Positions 17,050 to 30,239 of a stretch of DNA of 64,000 bases are shown in pieces. Origin of the DNA: an uncultured Pelagibacteraceae bacterium (GTDB lineage: Bacteria > Pseudomonadota > Alphaproteobacteria > Pelagibacterales > AG-422-B15); the NCBI GenBank assembly GCA_902564025.1, contig CACEZK010000001.1:1-64000 (forward strand), read 5' to 3'. A model generated the notes under the pieces. That model ran no database searches, had not been told where the DNA came from, and worked only from the letters and a program-made list of their open reading frames with translations. Both the position numbers and the translations under genes were made by a program. Numbering within the stretch: position 1 is the first letter of the stretch; every line of letters starts with the position of its first letter.

Positions 17050-19065
17050 CTAGTTTTTGTCTAAGAAACTCTTTAAAAGTTTAGCTCTTGTTGGATGTTT
17101 TAATTTTCTTAGAGCTTTTGCCTCGATCTGCCTGATTCTTTCTCTTGTTACTGAGAATTGTTGACCCACCTCCTCAAGGGTATGGTCAGAATTCATACCA
17201 ATCCCAAATCTCATTCTCAATACTCTCTCTTCACGAGGTGTCAATGAAGATAGTATTTTTGTAGTAGTTTGCCTTAAATTAGAATGAATTGCAGCATCAA
17301 TTGGAATTACAGCGTTTTCGTCTTGAATGAAATCTCCCAAATGACTATCCTCCTCATCACCAACTGGAGTTTCAAGACTTACAGGCTCTTTGGCAATTTT
17401 TAATACCTTTCTTACTTTTTCAAGAGGCATATTTAGTTTCTTAGAAATCTCTTCAGGAGTTGGCTCTCTACCAATATCATTTAAAAGGAGTCTTTGTGTT
17501 CTGACGATTTTATTAATAGTTTCTATCATATGAACCGGAATACGTATCGTCCTTGCCTGATCAGCTATTGATCGCGTAATCGCTTGTCTAATCCACCAAG
17601 TAGCATAAGTTGAAAATTTATAGCCTCTTCGGTATTCAAATTTGTCAACAGCTTTCATAAGTCCTATATTTCCTTCTTGAATTAAATCCAAGAATTGTAA
17701 ACCTCTATTAGTATATTTTTTTGCAATTGATATTACTAAACGAAGGTTAGCTTCAATCATTTCCTTTTTTGCAATACTAGACTCTCTCTCTCCTTTTTGT
17801 ACATTGCTAACAATTCTTTTAAATTCGTTTAGCGTTAAACCAATATTGCTTGCTGCGGCCCTAACTTCATTCATGATTTTTTTAATATTATTTTTTTCGA
17901 GTTTGACAAATTTTTCCCACCCTGAAAGTCTTGTGATTTTTCTTAACCAGTATGGATTATTTTCATTCCCAATATACTTATCTAGAAATTCATCTCTTGA
18001 AATTTTATATTGAACAGCGAGTCTCAACAGTTTTCCTTCCAAAGATACAATTTCTTTATTAATGACATATAACTTATTAATTAATTCCTCAATTTTATTT
18101 GTATTAATTTGTAAGCCCTTTATTAATTCTACAACAACAGCCTTTGATATTTGATAACCTTTTTCTGACCTTAAAGGAAACTCTTTTCCTTTTTCTTGGA
18201 AAGCAATCTTATCTTTTTGAAGCTTTTGCAACTTCTTAAAACTTTTATTTAATTTTTTAAATGTTTCAAGGATCTGTGGTTTCAATTCTTCCTCCATAAT
18301 AGCAATTGAAACATTTAATTCATCATCAGCATCTTCATATTCTTCTATTACTTGTTCTGAAGAGCTTTCAATCATTGGCTCTGTATCATCACCATAAGTC
18401 GATGATTTTTTTTCAGCTTCTTTTCTTTTTCTGATTTCTTCTTTTTCTTCTTGTTCTTTTCTTTTCTTTGCTTCTTTAATTTTTTTACTTAATTCTTTCT
18501 TGTTTGGAGACTCTTCAAATAATGACTCTAGATCGATTACTTCTCTCAAAGTTATTTTTTCAGCAATTATATCGTCTCTCCAATTAAGTATTGCTTGAAG
18601 AGTTAATGGACTCTCACACAATCCAGATATCATAGCTTCTTGCCCAGCTTCTATTCTTTTTGCTATTGCAATTTCACCTTCACGAGAAAGCAGATCAACG
18701 GTTCCCATTTCTCTTAAATATAGTTTTACAGGGTCATCAGTTTTTTCTGATCCTGGCTTCGCACTTACATTATCATCGTCTTTATCGTCATCATTGTCTG
18801 AATCATCAGAGTCAATTATATCAAATCCAACCTGTGATAACTTCGTTGTATATTGCTCGATTTGCTCAGAGGTAAATTTATTTTCAGGAAAAGATTTTTT
18901 AATCAATTCATTTGTAAGATATCCGTCTTTTTTACCTTGTTTGATAAGTTTTTTTATAATTGATTTTTCAAGATCTAAGACTGGACCATCTTGATCATTA
19001 GCTAACGTCTGCAGAGTTTCTGCTTCTTTTTTAAGCTGCTTCTTTTTTCTGCCTCTTTTTTTCAT
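17050..19065 (-). CDS. rpoD: RNA polymerase sigma factor RpoD (sigma-70)
   Basis: [107 protein letters not shown]. Confidence 0.98.
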   Translation of the reverse strand: MKKRGRKKKQLKKEAETLQTLANDQDGPVLDLEKSIIKKLIKQGKKDGYLTNELIKKSFPENKFTSEQIEQYTTKLSQVGFDIIDSDDSDNDDDKDDDNVSAKPGSEKTDDPVKLYLREMGTVDLLSREGEIAIAKRIEAGQEAMISGLCESPLTLQAILNWRDDIIAEKITLREVIDLESLFEESPNKKELSKKIKEAKKRKEQEEKEEIRKRKEAEKKSSTYGDDTEPMIESSSEQVIEEYEDADDELNVSIAIMEEELKPQILETFKKLNKSFKKLQKLQKDKIAFQEKGKEFPLRSEKGYQISKAVVVELIKGLQINTNKIEELINKLYVINKEIVSLEGKLLRLAVQYKISRDEFLDKYIGNENNPYWLRKITRLSGWEKFVKLEKNNIKKIMNEVRAAASNIGLTLNEFKRIVSNVQKGERESSIAKKEMIEANLRLVISIAKKYTNRGLQFLDLIQEGNIGLMKAVDKFEYRRGYKFSTYATWWIRQAITRSIADQARTIRIPVHMIETINKIVRTQRLLLNDIGREPTPEEISKKLNMPLEKVRKVLKIAKEPVSLETPVGDEEDSHLGDFIQDENAVIPIDAAIHSNLRQTTTKILSSLTPREERVLRMRFGIGMNSDHTLEEVGQQFSVTRERIRQIEAKALRKLKHPTRAKLLKSFLDKN

Positions 19066-20870
19066 TAGTTTTTATTTATGCTTTCTTTTTTTATTCTCAT
19101 AAAATTTTCAAAACTCTTATCATCCATTCTTTCTTCAAGGTTGCTGATTGCGATATCTAAATCATTTTCATCGAGTAGATTTTTATGCAGATCTAGTAGA
19201 CTTATAAAGCTTTTTTCCACCTCAACCTTACTATTTTTTATAATTGTACTATAAGTACTTAATAGTTTTGGCTGAAATATATATTTAATCTCCTGAATTA
19301 ATCCCTTACCGAGTAAATAAGACTTTAAATCAAAGTTTTCAAGGTCTTTATCACCATTGTAAGTAGAGAATTCCAGTATTTCAGATATTAAAGATGACAA
19401 ATTAAGGTCATTAAAGCTAATTTTTCCTAATTCCTCAGCATGCTTAATTATCAAAAAAGGGTTTTCAATCAAACATATTAGGATAATTTTTTCTCTTACA
19501 ACCGAGTCATGACTCTGGTTTTTAACTCTGTCACTTGATAAGATTTCTGAAGAAATATTACTTTTTTTTAATTTATAATTGAAATTTCTAGAATTATTTT
19601 TAGCGTATTTTAGTTCACTTAATTTATCATCAAAAAATTTTTTGTAATATTCTCTTACTGTTTTGTTATTTATTTTTTCAGATAATGAGTTAATTCTCTT
19701 TTCAAAACCAGCCTTTTTTTCTGGAATTGTAATATCTTCCCTATTTATCTCTGACATCCAAATAAATTCAGATAATGATAGGGAATTATCAAGAATACTT
19801 TGAAGGCTAGCTGGACTGTTTCTTTTCAAGTAATCATCAGGATCATAATCTTTTGGAAGCAAACAAAAACGAAGTGAACGATCAGGTAATAAATTGTTTA
19901 ATGCTAATATCGCTACTCTTTGAGTGGCTATTAGTCCCGCTTCATCACCATCAAACATGATAATAGGACTCTCACATACTTTCCATGCTCTTTCTAATTG
20001 ATAACTTGTAAGGGCTGTTCCTAATGGGGCAACAGATGTCTTAAAGTTATTCTTATACAAAGAAATAACATCCATATAACCCTCAACAATAATTAAATTT
20101 TTTGGCCTCCTATTTTCATCAATTGCAAGATTTAAATTGTAAAGTTGATAACTTTTTTTGAAAACTGGACTATCTGCTGAGTTGATGTATTTTATATTTG
20201 AGTCATCTAATGCTCTTCCTCCAAATGCAATAACATTTGATTTATAATCTTTAATTGGAAACATAAATCTATTTCGAAAGAAATCATAAAATTCACCTTC
20301 TTTTTTATTTGATTTTTTAATTAGACCAATTGAGATAGCATCATCAATATTAAAGTTCTTACTCTTTAAGTGATTGTATAAATTATTACTTCCTGAACCA
20401 GAATAACCTAAATCAAATTTATTAATTATATTTTCGTCTATAGATCTTTTTTCAACGTACTTTTGCGCTTCTCTACTAGTTTTAAGTTGTTCCTTGAAGT
20501 AATTACAAGCTTCATTGATAATTTTTCTTAAACTAGAGTAATCTCTTTCTATATAATTTGGGTCTCTGATGACTCCTCTTTCTGGATCCATACCAGCTTG
20601 CTTTGCCAAGTATTCAATGGAATCTGGATAAGACATATTTTTATGTTTCATTAAAAAAGAAAATATGTCTCCGTGTTCAGCGCTACTGAAGCAATGATAA
20701 AATTCCTTTTCATCATTAACTGTAAATGAAGGAGTTTTTTCATTTTTGAACGGACTTAATCCTATAAATTCATTACCTCTTTGTGTGAGTTTAACAAATT
20801 TTCCCACAACCTCTGAGACACGTAATCTTGATTTAATTTCACTAATAAATTCTTTAGAATATCTAGGCAT
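19065..20870 (-). CDS. dnaG: DNA primase
   Basis: [67 protein letters not shown] and [13 protein letters not shown] overlap with rpoD. Confidence 0.97.
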   Translation of the reverse strand: MPRYSKEFISEIKSRLRVSEVVGKFVKLTQRGNEFIGLSPFKNEKTPSFTVNDEKEFYHCFSSAEHGDIFSFLMKHKNMSYPDSIEYLAKQAGMDPERGVIRDPNYIERDYSSLRKIINEACNYFKEQLKTSREAQKYVEKRSIDENIINKFDLGYSGSGSNNLYNHLKSKNFNIDDAISIGLIKKSNKKEGEFYDFFRNRFMFPIKDYKSNVIAFGGRALDDSNIKYINSADSPVFKKSYQLYNLNLAIDENRRPKNLIIVEGYMDVISLYKNNFKTSVAPLGTALTSYQLERAWKVCESPIIMFDGDEAGLIATQRVAILALNNLLPDRSLRFCLLPKDYDPDDYLKRNSPASLQSILDNSLSLSEFIWMSEINREDITIPEKKAGFEKRINSLSEKINNKTVREYYKKFFDDKLSELKYAKNNSRNFNYKLKKSNISSEILSSDRVKNQSHDSVVREKIILICLIENPFLIIKHAEELGKISFNDLNLSSLISEILEFSTYNGDKDLENFDLKSYLLGKGLIQEIKYIFQPKLLSTYSTIIKNSKVEVEKSFISLLDLHKNLLDENDLDIAISNLEERMDDKSFENFMRIKKESINKN

Positions 20871-20917
20871 AAATTAATTATATTACTCGAGAGCAGTAAA
20901 GAACAGCTATCAAATAT

Positions 20918-21376
20918 TTACAAATTTTGAAGTTTTTCCTTTATAAGTCTGCTTGCTAGAGAAATATCAAGAGCCGGGGGGCTATTTTCCTTCAAATATT
21001 TTATTACTTTTCCTATTTCCTTTAATGATTTTGCTTCAGTTGCTCCAATCGCTTCCTCGCAAGCTATCATAGTCTCTTCCTCGCCAAGTTGCTTAGGAAG
21101 AAACTCACTAATTATATTGATCTCGCTATTTTCTTTCTGCACAAGTTCGTCTCGTCCAGCTTTTTTAAACATATCAATCGAATCATTTCTTTGCTTCACC
21201 ATTTTTTTGAGAAGACTGATAATTGTATCATCTGAAATATTGGAGTCTTCCCCGGAGGACCGACTTGCAATTTCTTTATCTTTAATAGCGGCTAGTACTA
21301 GTCTTAATGTGTGGATTCTCTCTTTATCCCCATTTTTGAGAGCATTAGATAATTCGGTTGTGATGTTTTCTTTCAT
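20918..21376 (-). CDS. GatB/YqeY domain protein
   Basis: ELSNALKNGDKERIHTLRLVLAAIKDKEIASR and VKQRNDSIDMFKKAGRDELVQKENSEINIISEFLPKQL. Confidence 0.93.
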   Translation of the reverse strand: MKENITTELSNALKNGDKERIHTLRLVLAAIKDKEIASRSSGEDSNISDDTIISLLKKMVKQRNDSIDMFKKAGRDELVQKENSEINIISEFLPKQLGEEETMIACEEAIGATEAKSLKEIGKVIKYLKENSPPALDISLASRLIKEKLQNL

Positions 21377-21507
21377 TTGAGATAAACATAAAATCTACAT
21401 CATCAGATATATTGTGGCAATAATAGATCTAATATTTATTATCTTATCTAACTATTGCATGAATTCCCCATTTGCACTAAGTTTCTATAAATCTAGAATC
21501 ACTACAT

Positions 21508-22656
21508 ATGGTTAATGCGAATAGGTTGAAAAAAGATCTCTCAACAACTCGACCTAAACCTATTGAAGGTCAACTTATTCTAGAAGATGGTTCCCGATAT
21601 AATGGATTAAAAATTGGCTCTCCTAATATGGAAATAGGAGAAGTTTGTTTTAATACCTCAATGACAGGTTATCAAGAAATAATAACTGACCCTTCTTATG
21701 CAGGACAAATAATCAATTTTACTTTTCCTCACATCGGTAATGTAGGTACAAATCTTGATGATAACGAGTCGAGTAAACCGTATGCGAAAGGAATCATAAT
21801 TAATTGTGATATTTCTGATCCATCAAACTATAGATCTATCCTTCATCTTGATGCGTGGCTTAAAAAAAACAACGTACCAGGTATTTGTAATATTGATACC
21901 AGACTAATTACAAATAGAATCCGTTCTAAAGGTGCGCCGAAAGGTGGCATTATCGAAGGTCCAATAAACAAAAAAAAGACCGCATCCTGTTTAAAGGAAA
22001 TAAAAAAATGGAAAGGGCTTAATGGACTTGATCTAGCTATCGATGTATCACGCAAGGATGTAAAAATTTATAAATCTAAAAAAAGTTCAAAACTTAAAGT
22101 TGTAGCAATAGATTATGGAATTAAACAAAATATATTAAACTGCTTACTAGATTTAAATTTAGAGGTTATATTAGTCCCAGCTAAAACTTCTGTAGAAAAA
22201 ATACTTTCTTATAGTCCTAATGGTATTTTTCTTTCGAACGGTCCAGGTGATCCGAAAGCAACAGGAAAATACGCTATTCCAATTATAAAAAAACTGATCA
22301 AATCAGGAATCCCATTATTTGGAATATGTCTTGGTCATCAACTTATTTCTCTAGCATTAGGTGCAAAGACAAAAAAAATGTTTCAAGGTCACAGAGGGGC
22401 TAATCATCCTGTAAAAAATCTTGAAACAGAAAAAGTAGAAATCACATCTCAAAATCATGGTTTTGAGGTAACTGAAAAATCTATTCCAAGAGATGTAAAA
22501 ATAACTCATAAATCATTATTCGATGGAAGTGTTGAAGGTATAAGAAAAGGAAGAAATATATTTGCAGTTCAATATCATCCAGAAGCAAGCCCTGGACCAC
22601 ACGATAGTCATTATCTTTTTCAAGAATTTAAAAAAATGATTAAACAAAATGCCTAA
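21508..22656 (+). CDS. carA: Carbamoyl-phosphate synthase small subunit
   Basis: [65 protein letters not shown]. Confidence 0.98.
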   Translation: MVNANRLKKDLSTTRPKPIEGQLILEDGSRYNGLKIGSPNMEIGEVCFNTSMTGYQEIITDPSYAGQIINFTFPHIGNVGTNLDDNESSKPYAKGIIINCDISDPSNYRSILHLDAWLKKNNVPGICNIDTRLITNRIRSKGAPKGGIIEGPINKKKTASCLKEIKKWKGLNGLDLAIDVSRKDVKIYKSKKSSKLKVVAIDYGIKQNILNCLLDLNLEVILVPAKTSVEKILSYSPNGIFLSNGPGDPKATGKYAIPIIKKLIKSGIPLFGICLGHQLISLALGAKTKKMFQGHRGANHPVKNLETEKVEITSQNHGFEVTEKSIPRDVKITHKSLFDGSVEGIRKGRNIFAVQYHPEASPGPHDSHYLFQEFKKMIKQNA

Positions 22657-25600
22657 GAGAAAAGATATAAAATCTATTTTAATTGTTGGAGCTGGTCCAA
22701 TAATAATCGGACAAGCCTGCGAGTTCGATTATTCAGGAACACAGGCATGTAAGGCATTACGAGAAGAGGGTTATAGAGTGATTCTAATTAATTCTAATCC
22801 TGCAACTATAATGACTGACCCTGACACTGCTGATGTAGTGTACATCGAACCAATTACTCCTGAGATTGTTGCAAAAATAATTAAGAAAGAAAAACCCGAT
22901 GTACTTCTGCCAACAATGGGTGGTCAGACAGCATTAAACATTGCAATTGAACTTTCCAAAAATGGAACATTAAAAAAATATAAAGTTGAGTTAATTGGTG
23001 CAAATCTTAAGGCAATCAAAAAAGCAGAGGAAAGAGAAAGTTTTTATAAAGCCATGACAAAGATTGGTTTGGAATGCCCAAGAGCAGAGATTGCAAGAAA
23101 TTTTACAGACGCAAAAAAAGCTCTAAAGAAACTTGGATTGCCTGTCATCATAAGACCATCTTTTACACTTGGAGGTACGGGTGGAGGAATCGCAACTACC
23201 GAGAAGCAGTTCGATGAAATCGCAAATTCTGGACTTTATAATTCACCGATAAATGAAATTTTAATTGAAGAGTCAGTGGCTGGATGGAAAGAATTTGAAA
23301 TGGAAGTTGTGAGAGACAAAAATGATAATTGTATAATCATATGCTCAATTGAAAATGTAGACCCTATGGGAGTACATACGGGCGACTCCATAACAATAGC
23401 TCCTGCACTTACTTTAACTGACAAAGAATATCAAATCATGAGAAACGCGTCCATTGCATGTCTTAGGGAAATTGGAGTTGAGACTGGGGGCTCTAATGTT
23501 CAATTTGCTGTTAATCCAAAAAATGGAAGGCTTGTAATTATTGAAATGAACCCAAGAGTTTCTAGATCATCTGCTTTAGCTTCAAAGGCGACAGGTTTTC
23601 CAATTGCCAAAGTTGCTGCTAAACTGGCAGTTGGGTACACATTAGATGAACTTACTAACGAAATTACAAAAGTTACACCTGCATCTTTTGAGCCAACAAT
23701 TGACTATGTGGTTACAAAAATTCCAAGATTTACCTTTGAGAAATTTCAATTAACGCAACCTTTGCTATCAAGTTCAATGAAATCTGTTGGTGAAGTCATG
23801 GCTATTGGAAGGTCATTTCCCGAGTCATTGCAAAAAGCAATGAGGTCGCTTGAAACTGGTTTAGACGGCTTAGACGAAGTAACTGTAAGTATGAATAAAA
23901 AAAAGCTCACAAAGAAAAATATTTTATCTGAACTTAAGAAGCCTCTTGCAGATAAACTATTATTAGTTGCTCAGGCACTACGTTTTGGATTAGATATAGT
24001 TCAAATTCATAAGTCCTCAAAAGTTGATCCTTGGTTTATTGGTCAAATAAAAAGGATAGTTGATACGGAAAAAACCCTTAAAAAAGGATTGCCACGAAAC
24101 GCTAAAGAATTGCTTAGAATAAAATCTTTGGGATTTTCAGACAAAAAAATATCACAGCTCTGTAATACTAAGGAAGAGAAAATTTTTAATATGCGTGTCA
24201 AAAATAAAATTTTTCCTGACTTTAAAAGAATAGATACCTGTGCTGCAGAGTTTGAAGCTAAGACCCCATACATGTACTCAACTTACGCTAAAAATTCTTT
24301 AAATAGTGATGCATGCGAGTCCAGTCCAACAAGTAAAAAAAAGGTAATTATTCTTGGAAGTGGTCCAAATCGAATTGGACAAGGTGTTGAATTTGATTAT
24401 TGCTGCTCTCATGCTTCATTTGCCCTAAAAGAATTAAAATATGAAACAATTATGATCAACTGTAATCCAGAGACAGTCTCTACCGACCCAGATACCAGTG
24501 ACAGACTTTATTTTGAACCCCTTACGAATGAAAATGTATATGAAATTATTAGAAAGGAAAAAAGCAAAGGAAATCTTTTAGGGGTTATTGTTCAATTCGG
24601 TGGCCAGACACCTCTTAAGTTGTCTGACTATTTAAATAAAATGAATATACCAATTTTGGGTACTTCAACTGAGTCGATTGACACTGCTGAGGATAGAGAA
24701 AAATTTAAAAAGATTTCTGAAAACTTAAATCTATTGCAACCAGCAAATGGTATCGCATATTCTGAAAAAGAAGCTAACTCAGTAATTAAGAAAATAGGTT
24801 TTCCAGCAGTGATAAGGCCATCATATGTATTAGGCGGAAGAGCTATGGAAATTGTTCACAATGAAGATGAATTAAAAAAATACTTCAAAGAAGCTGTTGT
24901 AGTTAGTGGTAAAAGCCCTGTTCTAATTGATCACTATTTGAAAGACTCTATTGAAGTAGATGTCGATGCTGTGTCTGATGGTAAAAAAGTCATTATTGCA
25001 GGTATTATGGAACATATTGAGGAAGCAGGAATCCATTCTGGTGACTCGACTTGTACGTTGCCTCCTTACTCATTGTCGGAAAAAATCATTAATGACATAG
25101 AAAAGCAAACCAAAAAATTAGCCATTGCACTGAATGTGAAGGGCTTGCTGAATATACAATTTGCAATTCAAAATAATAATATATTCCTGCTTGAAGTTAA
25201 TCCTAGAAGCAGTCGAACTGTGCCGTTTGTAGCTAAAGCTACAGGTAATCCAATTGTTAAGATAGCACTAAGTGCAGCAATTGGAAAACCGTTGAATAAA
25301 CATGAATTTAAAATTCGTAAGACTAATTGTATCTCAATTAAAGAACCTGTATTTCCTTTTAAACGCTTTCCTAATGTTGATACCATTTTAGGCCCTGAAA
25401 TGAAATCTACTGGTGAAGTAATGGCAATTGATACGTCATTTGAATCAGCATTTATAAAATGTCAATTAGCTTCGTCAAACCCACTTCCAAAAAATGGTAC
25501 TTTATTCGTATCTGTGAAGGACTCTGATAAGCCAAAAATACTCCCAATTATAAGATCATTTCAAAAATTAGGATTTCAAGTGAATGCGACTGCAGGAACA

Positions 25601-25885
25601 GCTGATTATTTGATGGAGGGTGGTGTTAAGGTGAAGAAAATTAATAAGGTTTCTCAAGGATCACCTCATATTGTTGAAGAGTTAATTGATGGCAAAGTTG
25701 ATATAATAATTAATACAACTGAAGGAAGAAAGTCAATTAATGACTCCTTTGGCATAAGAAGAACTGCTCTCATGAAAAGTTTGCCATACTTTCTCACAGT
25801 ATCTGGTGCAAGGGCTGCTATTAATTCAATTAAAGAATTAAGAAATAATGAATTAGAAGTTAACCCTATAACTAAATTTCACTAA
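22649..25885 (+). CDS. carB: Carbamoyl-phosphate synthase large subunit
   Basis: [37 protein letters not shown]; duplicated ATP-grasp halves; 1078 aa. Confidence 0.98.
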   Translation: MPKRKDIKSILIVGAGPIIIGQACEFDYSGTQACKALREEGYRVILINSNPATIMTDPDTADVVYIEPITPEIVAKIIKKEKPDVLLPTMGGQTALNIAIELSKNGTLKKYKVELIGANLKAIKKAEERESFYKAMTKIGLECPRAEIARNFTDAKKALKKLGLPVIIRPSFTLGGTGGGIATTEKQFDEIANSGLYNSPINEILIEESVAGWKEFEMEVVRDKNDNCIIICSIENVDPMGVHTGDSITIAPALTLTDKEYQIMRNASIACLREIGVETGGSNVQFAVNPKNGRLVIIEMNPRVSRSSALASKATGFPIAKVAAKLAVGYTLDELTNEITKVTPASFEPTIDYVVTKIPRFTFEKFQLTQPLLSSSMKSVGEVMAIGRSFPESLQKAMRSLETGLDGLDEVTVSMNKKKLTKKNILSELKKPLADKLLLVAQALRFGLDIVQIHKSSKVDPWFIGQIKRIVDTEKTLKKGLPRNAKELLRIKSLGFSDKKISQLCNTKEEKIFNMRVKNKIFPDFKRIDTCAAEFEAKTPYMYSTYAKNSLNSDACESSPTSKKKVIILGSGPNRIGQGVEFDYCCSHASFALKELKYETIMINCNPETVSTDPDTSDRLYFEPLTNENVYEIIRKEKSKGNLLGVIVQFGGQTPLKLSDYLNKMNIPILGTSTESIDTAEDREKFKKISENLNLLQPANGIAYSEKEANSVIKKIGFPAVIRPSYVLGGRAMEIVHNEDELKKYFKEAVVVSGKSPVLIDHYLKDSIEVDVDAVSDGKKVIIAGIMEHIEEAGIHSGDSTCTLPPYSLSEKIINDIEKQTKKLAIALNVKGLLNIQFAIQNNNIFLLEVNPRSSRTVPFVAKATGNPIVKIALSAAIGKPLNKHEFKIRKTNCISIKEPVFPFKRFPNVDTILGPEMKSTGEVMAIDTSFESAFIKCQLASSNPLPKNGTLFVSVKDSDKPKILPIIRSFQKLGFQVNATAGTADYLMEGGVKVKKINKVSQGSPHIVEELIDGKVDIIINTTEGRKSINDSFGIRRTALMKSLPYFLTVSGARAAINSIKELRNNELEVNPITKFH

Positions 25886-26367
25886 TCTAGAGGAACAGTA
25901 CCTAGTTTCTTTGTATTTTTTATGACAAAAGCTGTTTTGACACTCAAAATATTTTCATTTGAAGTTACATGTGTTGTTAAAAAATTATTAAATTCATTCA
26001 TATTTTTCACCACACATTTAAGAATAAAATCTATTTCACCGTTTAGCATAAAACATTCTCTAATAGGCTCCCAACCCCAGACCAGCTTTTCAAAAGAACC
26101 TAGGCTTTCTTCATTTTGATTTTTTAAACTCACAAATATCCATGCTACTAAGTCATATCCCAGCTTTGATGGATCTAGATTTGCACGAAAACCATCAATA
26201 TAACCATTATCTTCTAAGTCTCTTACTCTTCTTAGTGTAGGCGGTGGAGACATTTCAATTTTCTTAGACAAATCAAGATTTGAAATTCTTCCTTCATCTT
26301 GAAGTATTCGAAGTATTTTTAGATCAACACTATCAATTTCTTTTTTTACCATCAGTCTACTGGCCAC
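25882..26367 (-). CDS. Lrp/AsnC family transcriptional regulator
   Basis: [50 protein letters not shown] plus RAM-like domain. Confidence 0.94.
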   Translation of the reverse strand: MASRLMVKKEIDSVDLKILRILQDEGRISNLDLSKKIEMSPPPTLRRVRDLEDNGYIDGFRANLDPSKLGYDLVAWIFVSLKNQNEESLGSFEKLVWGWEPIRECFMLNGEIDFILKCVVKNMNEFNNFLTTHVTSNENILSVKTAFVIKNTKKLGTVPLD

Positions 26368-26978
26368 TCTGTTTCAAAAGTAACATAATTTAATTGCAAG
26401 CAGCGTCTTTCTTTTTTAATTTTTTTCTTTTCAAGTCCGTGCCAAGAGTTTTCTTCAGAAGTAAAAATATACCCTGTATTATTTTTATAAGGTAGAGTTT
26501 TAGCGACTTTTAAATCTGGAGTATAAAAATCCGTTCCCAAATTTTCATTTTCTTCGTATCTATTTACAAATAGAATTGATGACATCAATTTTTCCTTGAT
26601 GTCACAGTGTGGTTCTAGCCAAAATCCGTCTCGATCAGCTATGACTTCTAATCTAACATAAGAATTTTTTAAATCTCTATTAATTAGATTAGAAATGAAT
26701 TCAGTACATTCTTTCGATTGCATTTCTTTTACCAACCCGGTTAATTCAGGATATTTCTCTGCATTACCTTTATTAATAAATATTCTTAACTTACTTAGTA
26801 AATTATCTCCTGTTTTATCTCCTGCTCTTGTTCCATCAAAAATAACCTTACCTTCGGGAAAATTAATAGAGTAAATTTCATCTATTGCTTTTTCAGATAG
26901 AGGATTATTAATTGTCCAATGATTAAAAGGTGCATTGGAATGTGATAAATTATTTTTCAATGCATTAATTAATGTCAT
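26352..26978 (-). CDS. Putative 2OG-Fe(II) oxygenase-like protein
   Basis: LEPHCDIKEKLMSSILFVNRYEENENLGTDFY...TGYIFTSEENSWHGLEKKKIKKERRCLQLNYV: HxD...H...R pattern. Confidence 0.62.
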   Translation of the reverse strand: MTLINALKNNLSHSNAPFNHWTINNPLSEKAIDEIYSINFPEGKVIFDGTRAGDKTGDNLLSKLRIFINKGNAEKYPELTGLVKEMQSKECTEFISNLINRDLKNSYVRLEVIADRDGFWLEPHCDIKEKLMSSILFVNRYEENENLGTDFYTPDLKVAKTLPYKNNTGYIFTSEENSWHGLEKKKIKKERRCLQLNYVTFETEWPVD

Positions 26979-27949
26979 ACTTTATTATTATACCTTTCTT
27001 CAATCACTCTGGCTACTTGGAGAGTCTCATTTTCATATGAACTTGTAAAGTCTTCGAGCTTTTCTCCCAAAAGTCTTGCGTAATTTTTTTGCAGCAGCAT
27101 CGTAATAAATTTTTCAATTCTGTTATTTTTTTTTAAGCTCGGCAGTTTAAAAATATATACTGGTTTAGTTGAAGAAATTGACTCTGAAATAATTGAAACA
27201 GAGTCAGCGGTACAAATAAGATATTTAGAATACTTCATTAAAGCTAAATAAGGATTACCTTCACCGTTCCAAATAATATTCTGATCAAAAAATCGTTCTT
27301 TTAGATATTCGATAATAAATTGATCAGTTCTTCTTGAAAATAATATGAACAACTGAATATCGTTATTTTGAAGAATTTTATCAACTTGATCAGCTAATTC
27401 CTTAACAACAGATACATCGAAGCGATAGTTTCGGTTTTGACCACCTAAGAAAATTGCACAAATAGGTTTTTCTATTTTTGAGAATTGAGCTGCGTAAAGC
27501 TCAGCCTCTTTGCTCAGTAAACTTTTGTTTATATGATTAAGTGCCAAATCAGTTTGAAGTACGTTTTTACCTTTTAAATTATCATGTGCTGGAGCGACAA
27601 CTAAATCAAAATGAGCTGGGTTTATTTTTGGATTTTGTATATGAATTGAAAAGACTTTATTTTTTAATGATTTTTTTAGATGTAAAGATGCATAAATAGA
27701 CCTTTTGCCACATGATATGATAATATCTGGAGGAATATTACTTTCTAAGCTTATTTGTTTGAAATTATTAAATATAATTTTAGATGGTGGCAATATTCCC
27801 ACTGGAAGCTTATTCCAAGGAAATTTTAAATCTATTTTCTTTTGCTCAAAATTTAAATTAAGAGCATCTGCAAGGCCTTTGGCCTGACTGATCATTCCTG
27901 CTGATCCATCTGTTAGGCACCACGCTCTCAAATTCTTGAAATTGGTCAT
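26975..27949 (-). CDS. ELM1/DUF1022 family protein
   Basis: RAWCLTDGSAGMISQAKGLADAL, FLGGQNRNYRFD, LICTADSVSIISESISSTKPVYIF; overlaps the 26352 gene (ATGA). Confidence 0.85.
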   Translation of the reverse strand: MTNFKNLRAWCLTDGSAGMISQAKGLADALNLNFEQKKIDLKFPWNKLPVGILPPSKIIFNNFKQISLESNIPPDIIISCGKRSIYASLHLKKSLKNKVFSIHIQNPKINPAHFDLVVAPAHDNLKGKNVLQTDLALNHINKSLLSKEAELYAAQFSKIEKPICAIFLGGQNRNYRFDVSVVKELADQVDKILQNNDIQLFILFSRRTDQFIIEYLKERFFDQNIIWNGEGNPYLALMKYSKYLICTADSVSIISESISSTKPVYIFKLPSLKKNNRIEKFITMLLQKNYARLLGEKLEDFTSSYENETLQVARVIEERYNNKV

Positions 27950-28021
27950 TTAATAACTATCTATGTTGAATACAAAAGTTCTTTAATTACTAGAAGATAA
28001 TATATAGATTATAAAAATTAA

Positions 28022-28954
28022 ATGCATTCAAAAGTTCTAATAATAGGTTCAGGTCCCGCAGGATATACAGCTGCAATATATGCAGCAAGGGCAATGCTCG
28101 AGCCGACTTTAGTCCAAGGTTTACAACCAGGTGGGCAACTTACTATAACAACTGATGTTGAAAATTATCCTGGGTACGGCGATGTAATACAAGGTCCATG
28201 GTTAATGGAACAAATGCAAGAACAAGCAAAAAATGTTGGAACAAATATTATAAATGACATTATCAAAAGTGTAGACTTTAAATCTAAACCATTTAAGGCT
28301 ATTAGCGAGTCGGGAACTGAGTATACTGCGGACTCAGTGATTATCTCAACAGGAGCTCAAGCAAGATGGCTTGGATTAGACTCTGAAAAAAAATTTCAAG
28401 GATATGGCGTTTCAGCTTGTGCAACTTGTGATGGCTTCTTTTTTAAGGAAAAAAAGGTAGCAGTCATCGGCGGTGGTAATTCAGCTGTTGAGGAAGCTTT
28501 ATATTTAACAAACTTTGCATCTAAAGTATACCTAGTTCATAGGCGTGATGAACTTCGAGCAGAAAAAATTCTTCAAGATAGATTGTTTAAAAATGAAAAA
28601 GTTGAATGTGTGTGGGATAGCGAACTAAAAGAAATAGTTGGCGATGAAGATCCTCTAAATGTAAAAAGTATAAATATTATAAATACAAAAACTAACGAAA
28701 CCAGCAGTATCGAGCTAGACGGTGTCTTTGTTGCTATAGGGCATGATCCAGCTACTCAAATTTTTAGAGACCAAGTCGAAATGGATGAAGATGGATATAT
28801 AATTACAAAACCTGACTCAACACTTACAAACGTTGAAGGTGTATATGCAGCAGGAGATGTAAAGGATAAAATTTATCGTCAGGCGGTTACTGCAGCTGGT
28901 ATGGGTTGTATGGCAGCGCTTGAGGCAGAAAAATACCTAGCTGAATTATCTTAA
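28022..28954 (+). CDS. trxB: Thioredoxin-disulfide reductase
   Basis: LIIGSGPAGYTAAIYAARA, ACATCDGFFF, VVIGGGNSAVEEALYL-type motifs, YAAGDVKD. Confidence 0.97.
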   Translation: MHSKVLIIGSGPAGYTAAIYAARAMLEPTLVQGLQPGGQLTITTDVENYPGYGDVIQGPWLMEQMQEQAKNVGTNIINDIIKSVDFKSKPFKAISESGTEYTADSVIISTGAQARWLGLDSEKKFQGYGVSACATCDGFFFKEKKVAVIGGGNSAVEEALYLTNFASKVYLVHRRDELRAEKILQDRLFKNEKVECVWDSELKEIVGDEDPLNVKSINIINTKTNETSSIELDGVFVAIGHDPATQIFRDQVEMDEDGYIITKPDSTLTNVEGVYAAGDVKDKIYRQAVTAAGMGCMAALEAEKYLAELS

Positions 28955-30148
28955 TTTATTAAGAAAATCTCTCATTCGAACGCATGCATTTTTTAAGTTT
29001 TCGTCTGAAGTTGCATAAGAAATTCTAAAATAGCCCTCCAAACCAAAAGCTGAACCTTGAACAACAGCAACTCCTGCATGCTCTAATAATGATGTCGTAA
29101 ATTCTTCATCATTTGTAATTTTGTTATTCGACTCATCAACTTTACCAATTACTCCTTTACATGATGGAAAAACATAAAATGCACCTTCAGGTACTCTACA
29201 AGTAATTCCATTCATACTAGTAAATTCATTGATTAGAAAATCACGTCTACCTTTAAATACTTTGGCTCTTTCAGCAATGAATGAATTATCTCCATTTAAG
29301 GCTTCAACTGCTGCAGCTTGACTGATAGATGTTGGATTGCTTGTTGATTGAGACTGAAGTTTGCCCATGGCTTTAATTAAGCTGGCATTTCCTCCCGCAT
29401 AACCAATTCTCCAGCCTGTCATAGCATATGCCTTACTAACTCCGTTCAATGTTAATATTCTCTCTTTAAGTTCTGGAGCAATGCTTGCAAAAGTATAAAA
29501 TTCATTATCATCATATATAAGATGTTCATATAAATCGTCTGTCATTACGTTCACGTGTGGATATTTTTTTAAAACATTTGCAAGTTCTAAAAGTTCATTC
29601 TTTGTATAACAGGAACCTGTAGGATTTGATGGTGAATTAAGAATAAACCATTTGGTTGATTGATTGATTGTGTTTTCAAGTTGTTGTGGGGTTATTTTAA
29701 ATCCTGACTCTTCACCACATTGAACGAAAATAGGTTTTCCATTGAAATAATTAACGACGTCAGGGTAAGTTACCCAATAAGGAGCTGGAATAATTACTTC
29801 ATCTGACTCATTTAAGGAGACAGCAAATGCATTAAAAATAATTTGCTTTCCTCCTGTACCAACAGAGATTTCATCAAGCTCGTAATCTAAATTATTTTCT
29901 CTTTTAAATTTTGCTTTGATTGCTTTCTTCAGTTCTGGAGTTCCATCAACAGGGGTATATTTTGTATCTCCATCGTTTATCGCTTGAATAGCAGCTTTTT
30001 TAATATTTTCTGGAGTATCAAAATCAGGTTCTCCCGCTCCTAACCCTATAATATCCTTTCCCGCAGCCTTTAATTCACGAGCTTTTTGGGTCACTGCCAT
30101 GGTGGCCGATGGCTTAATTCTTTTTATACTGTGTGATAGTTCTACCAC
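28946..30148 (-). CDS. Pyridoxal phosphate-dependent aminotransferase (aspartate aminotransferase-like)
   Basis: IKPSATMAVTQKARELKAAGKDIIGLGAGEPDFDTPENI, LNSPSNPTGSCY, NGVSKAYAMTGWRIGYAGG. Confidence 0.95.
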   Translation of the reverse strand: MVELSHSIKRIKPSATMAVTQKARELKAAGKDIIGLGAGEPDFDTPENIKKAAIQAINDGDTKYTPVDGTPELKKAIKAKFKRENNLDYELDEISVGTGGKQIIFNAFAVSLNESDEVIIPAPYWVTYPDVVNYFNGKPIFVQCGEESGFKITPQQLENTINQSTKWFILNSPSNPTGSCYTKNELLELANVLKKYPHVNVMTDDLYEHLIYDDNEFYTFASIAPELKERILTLNGVSKAYAMTGWRIGYAGGNASLIKAMGKLQSQSTSNPTSISQAAAVEALNGDNSFIAERAKVFKGRRDFLINEFTSMNGITCRVPEGAFYVFPSCKGVIGKVDESNNKITNDEEFTTSLLEHAGVAVVQGSAFGLEGYFRISYATSDENLKNACVRMRDFLNKLR

Positions 30149-30239
30149 TGCTTATCCCCAGAATTTGTTATTTATACAATCAGCTATTATATTAAATTAG
30201 ATTAATACACAATTTATATTCTAACTAATTAATAAATTA

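Noticed and set aside
18290-18500. Purine/pyrimidine-skewed low-complexity tract
   Set aside because: Encodes the charged Lys/Glu-rich non-conserved region of sigma-70; ordinary for rpoD.
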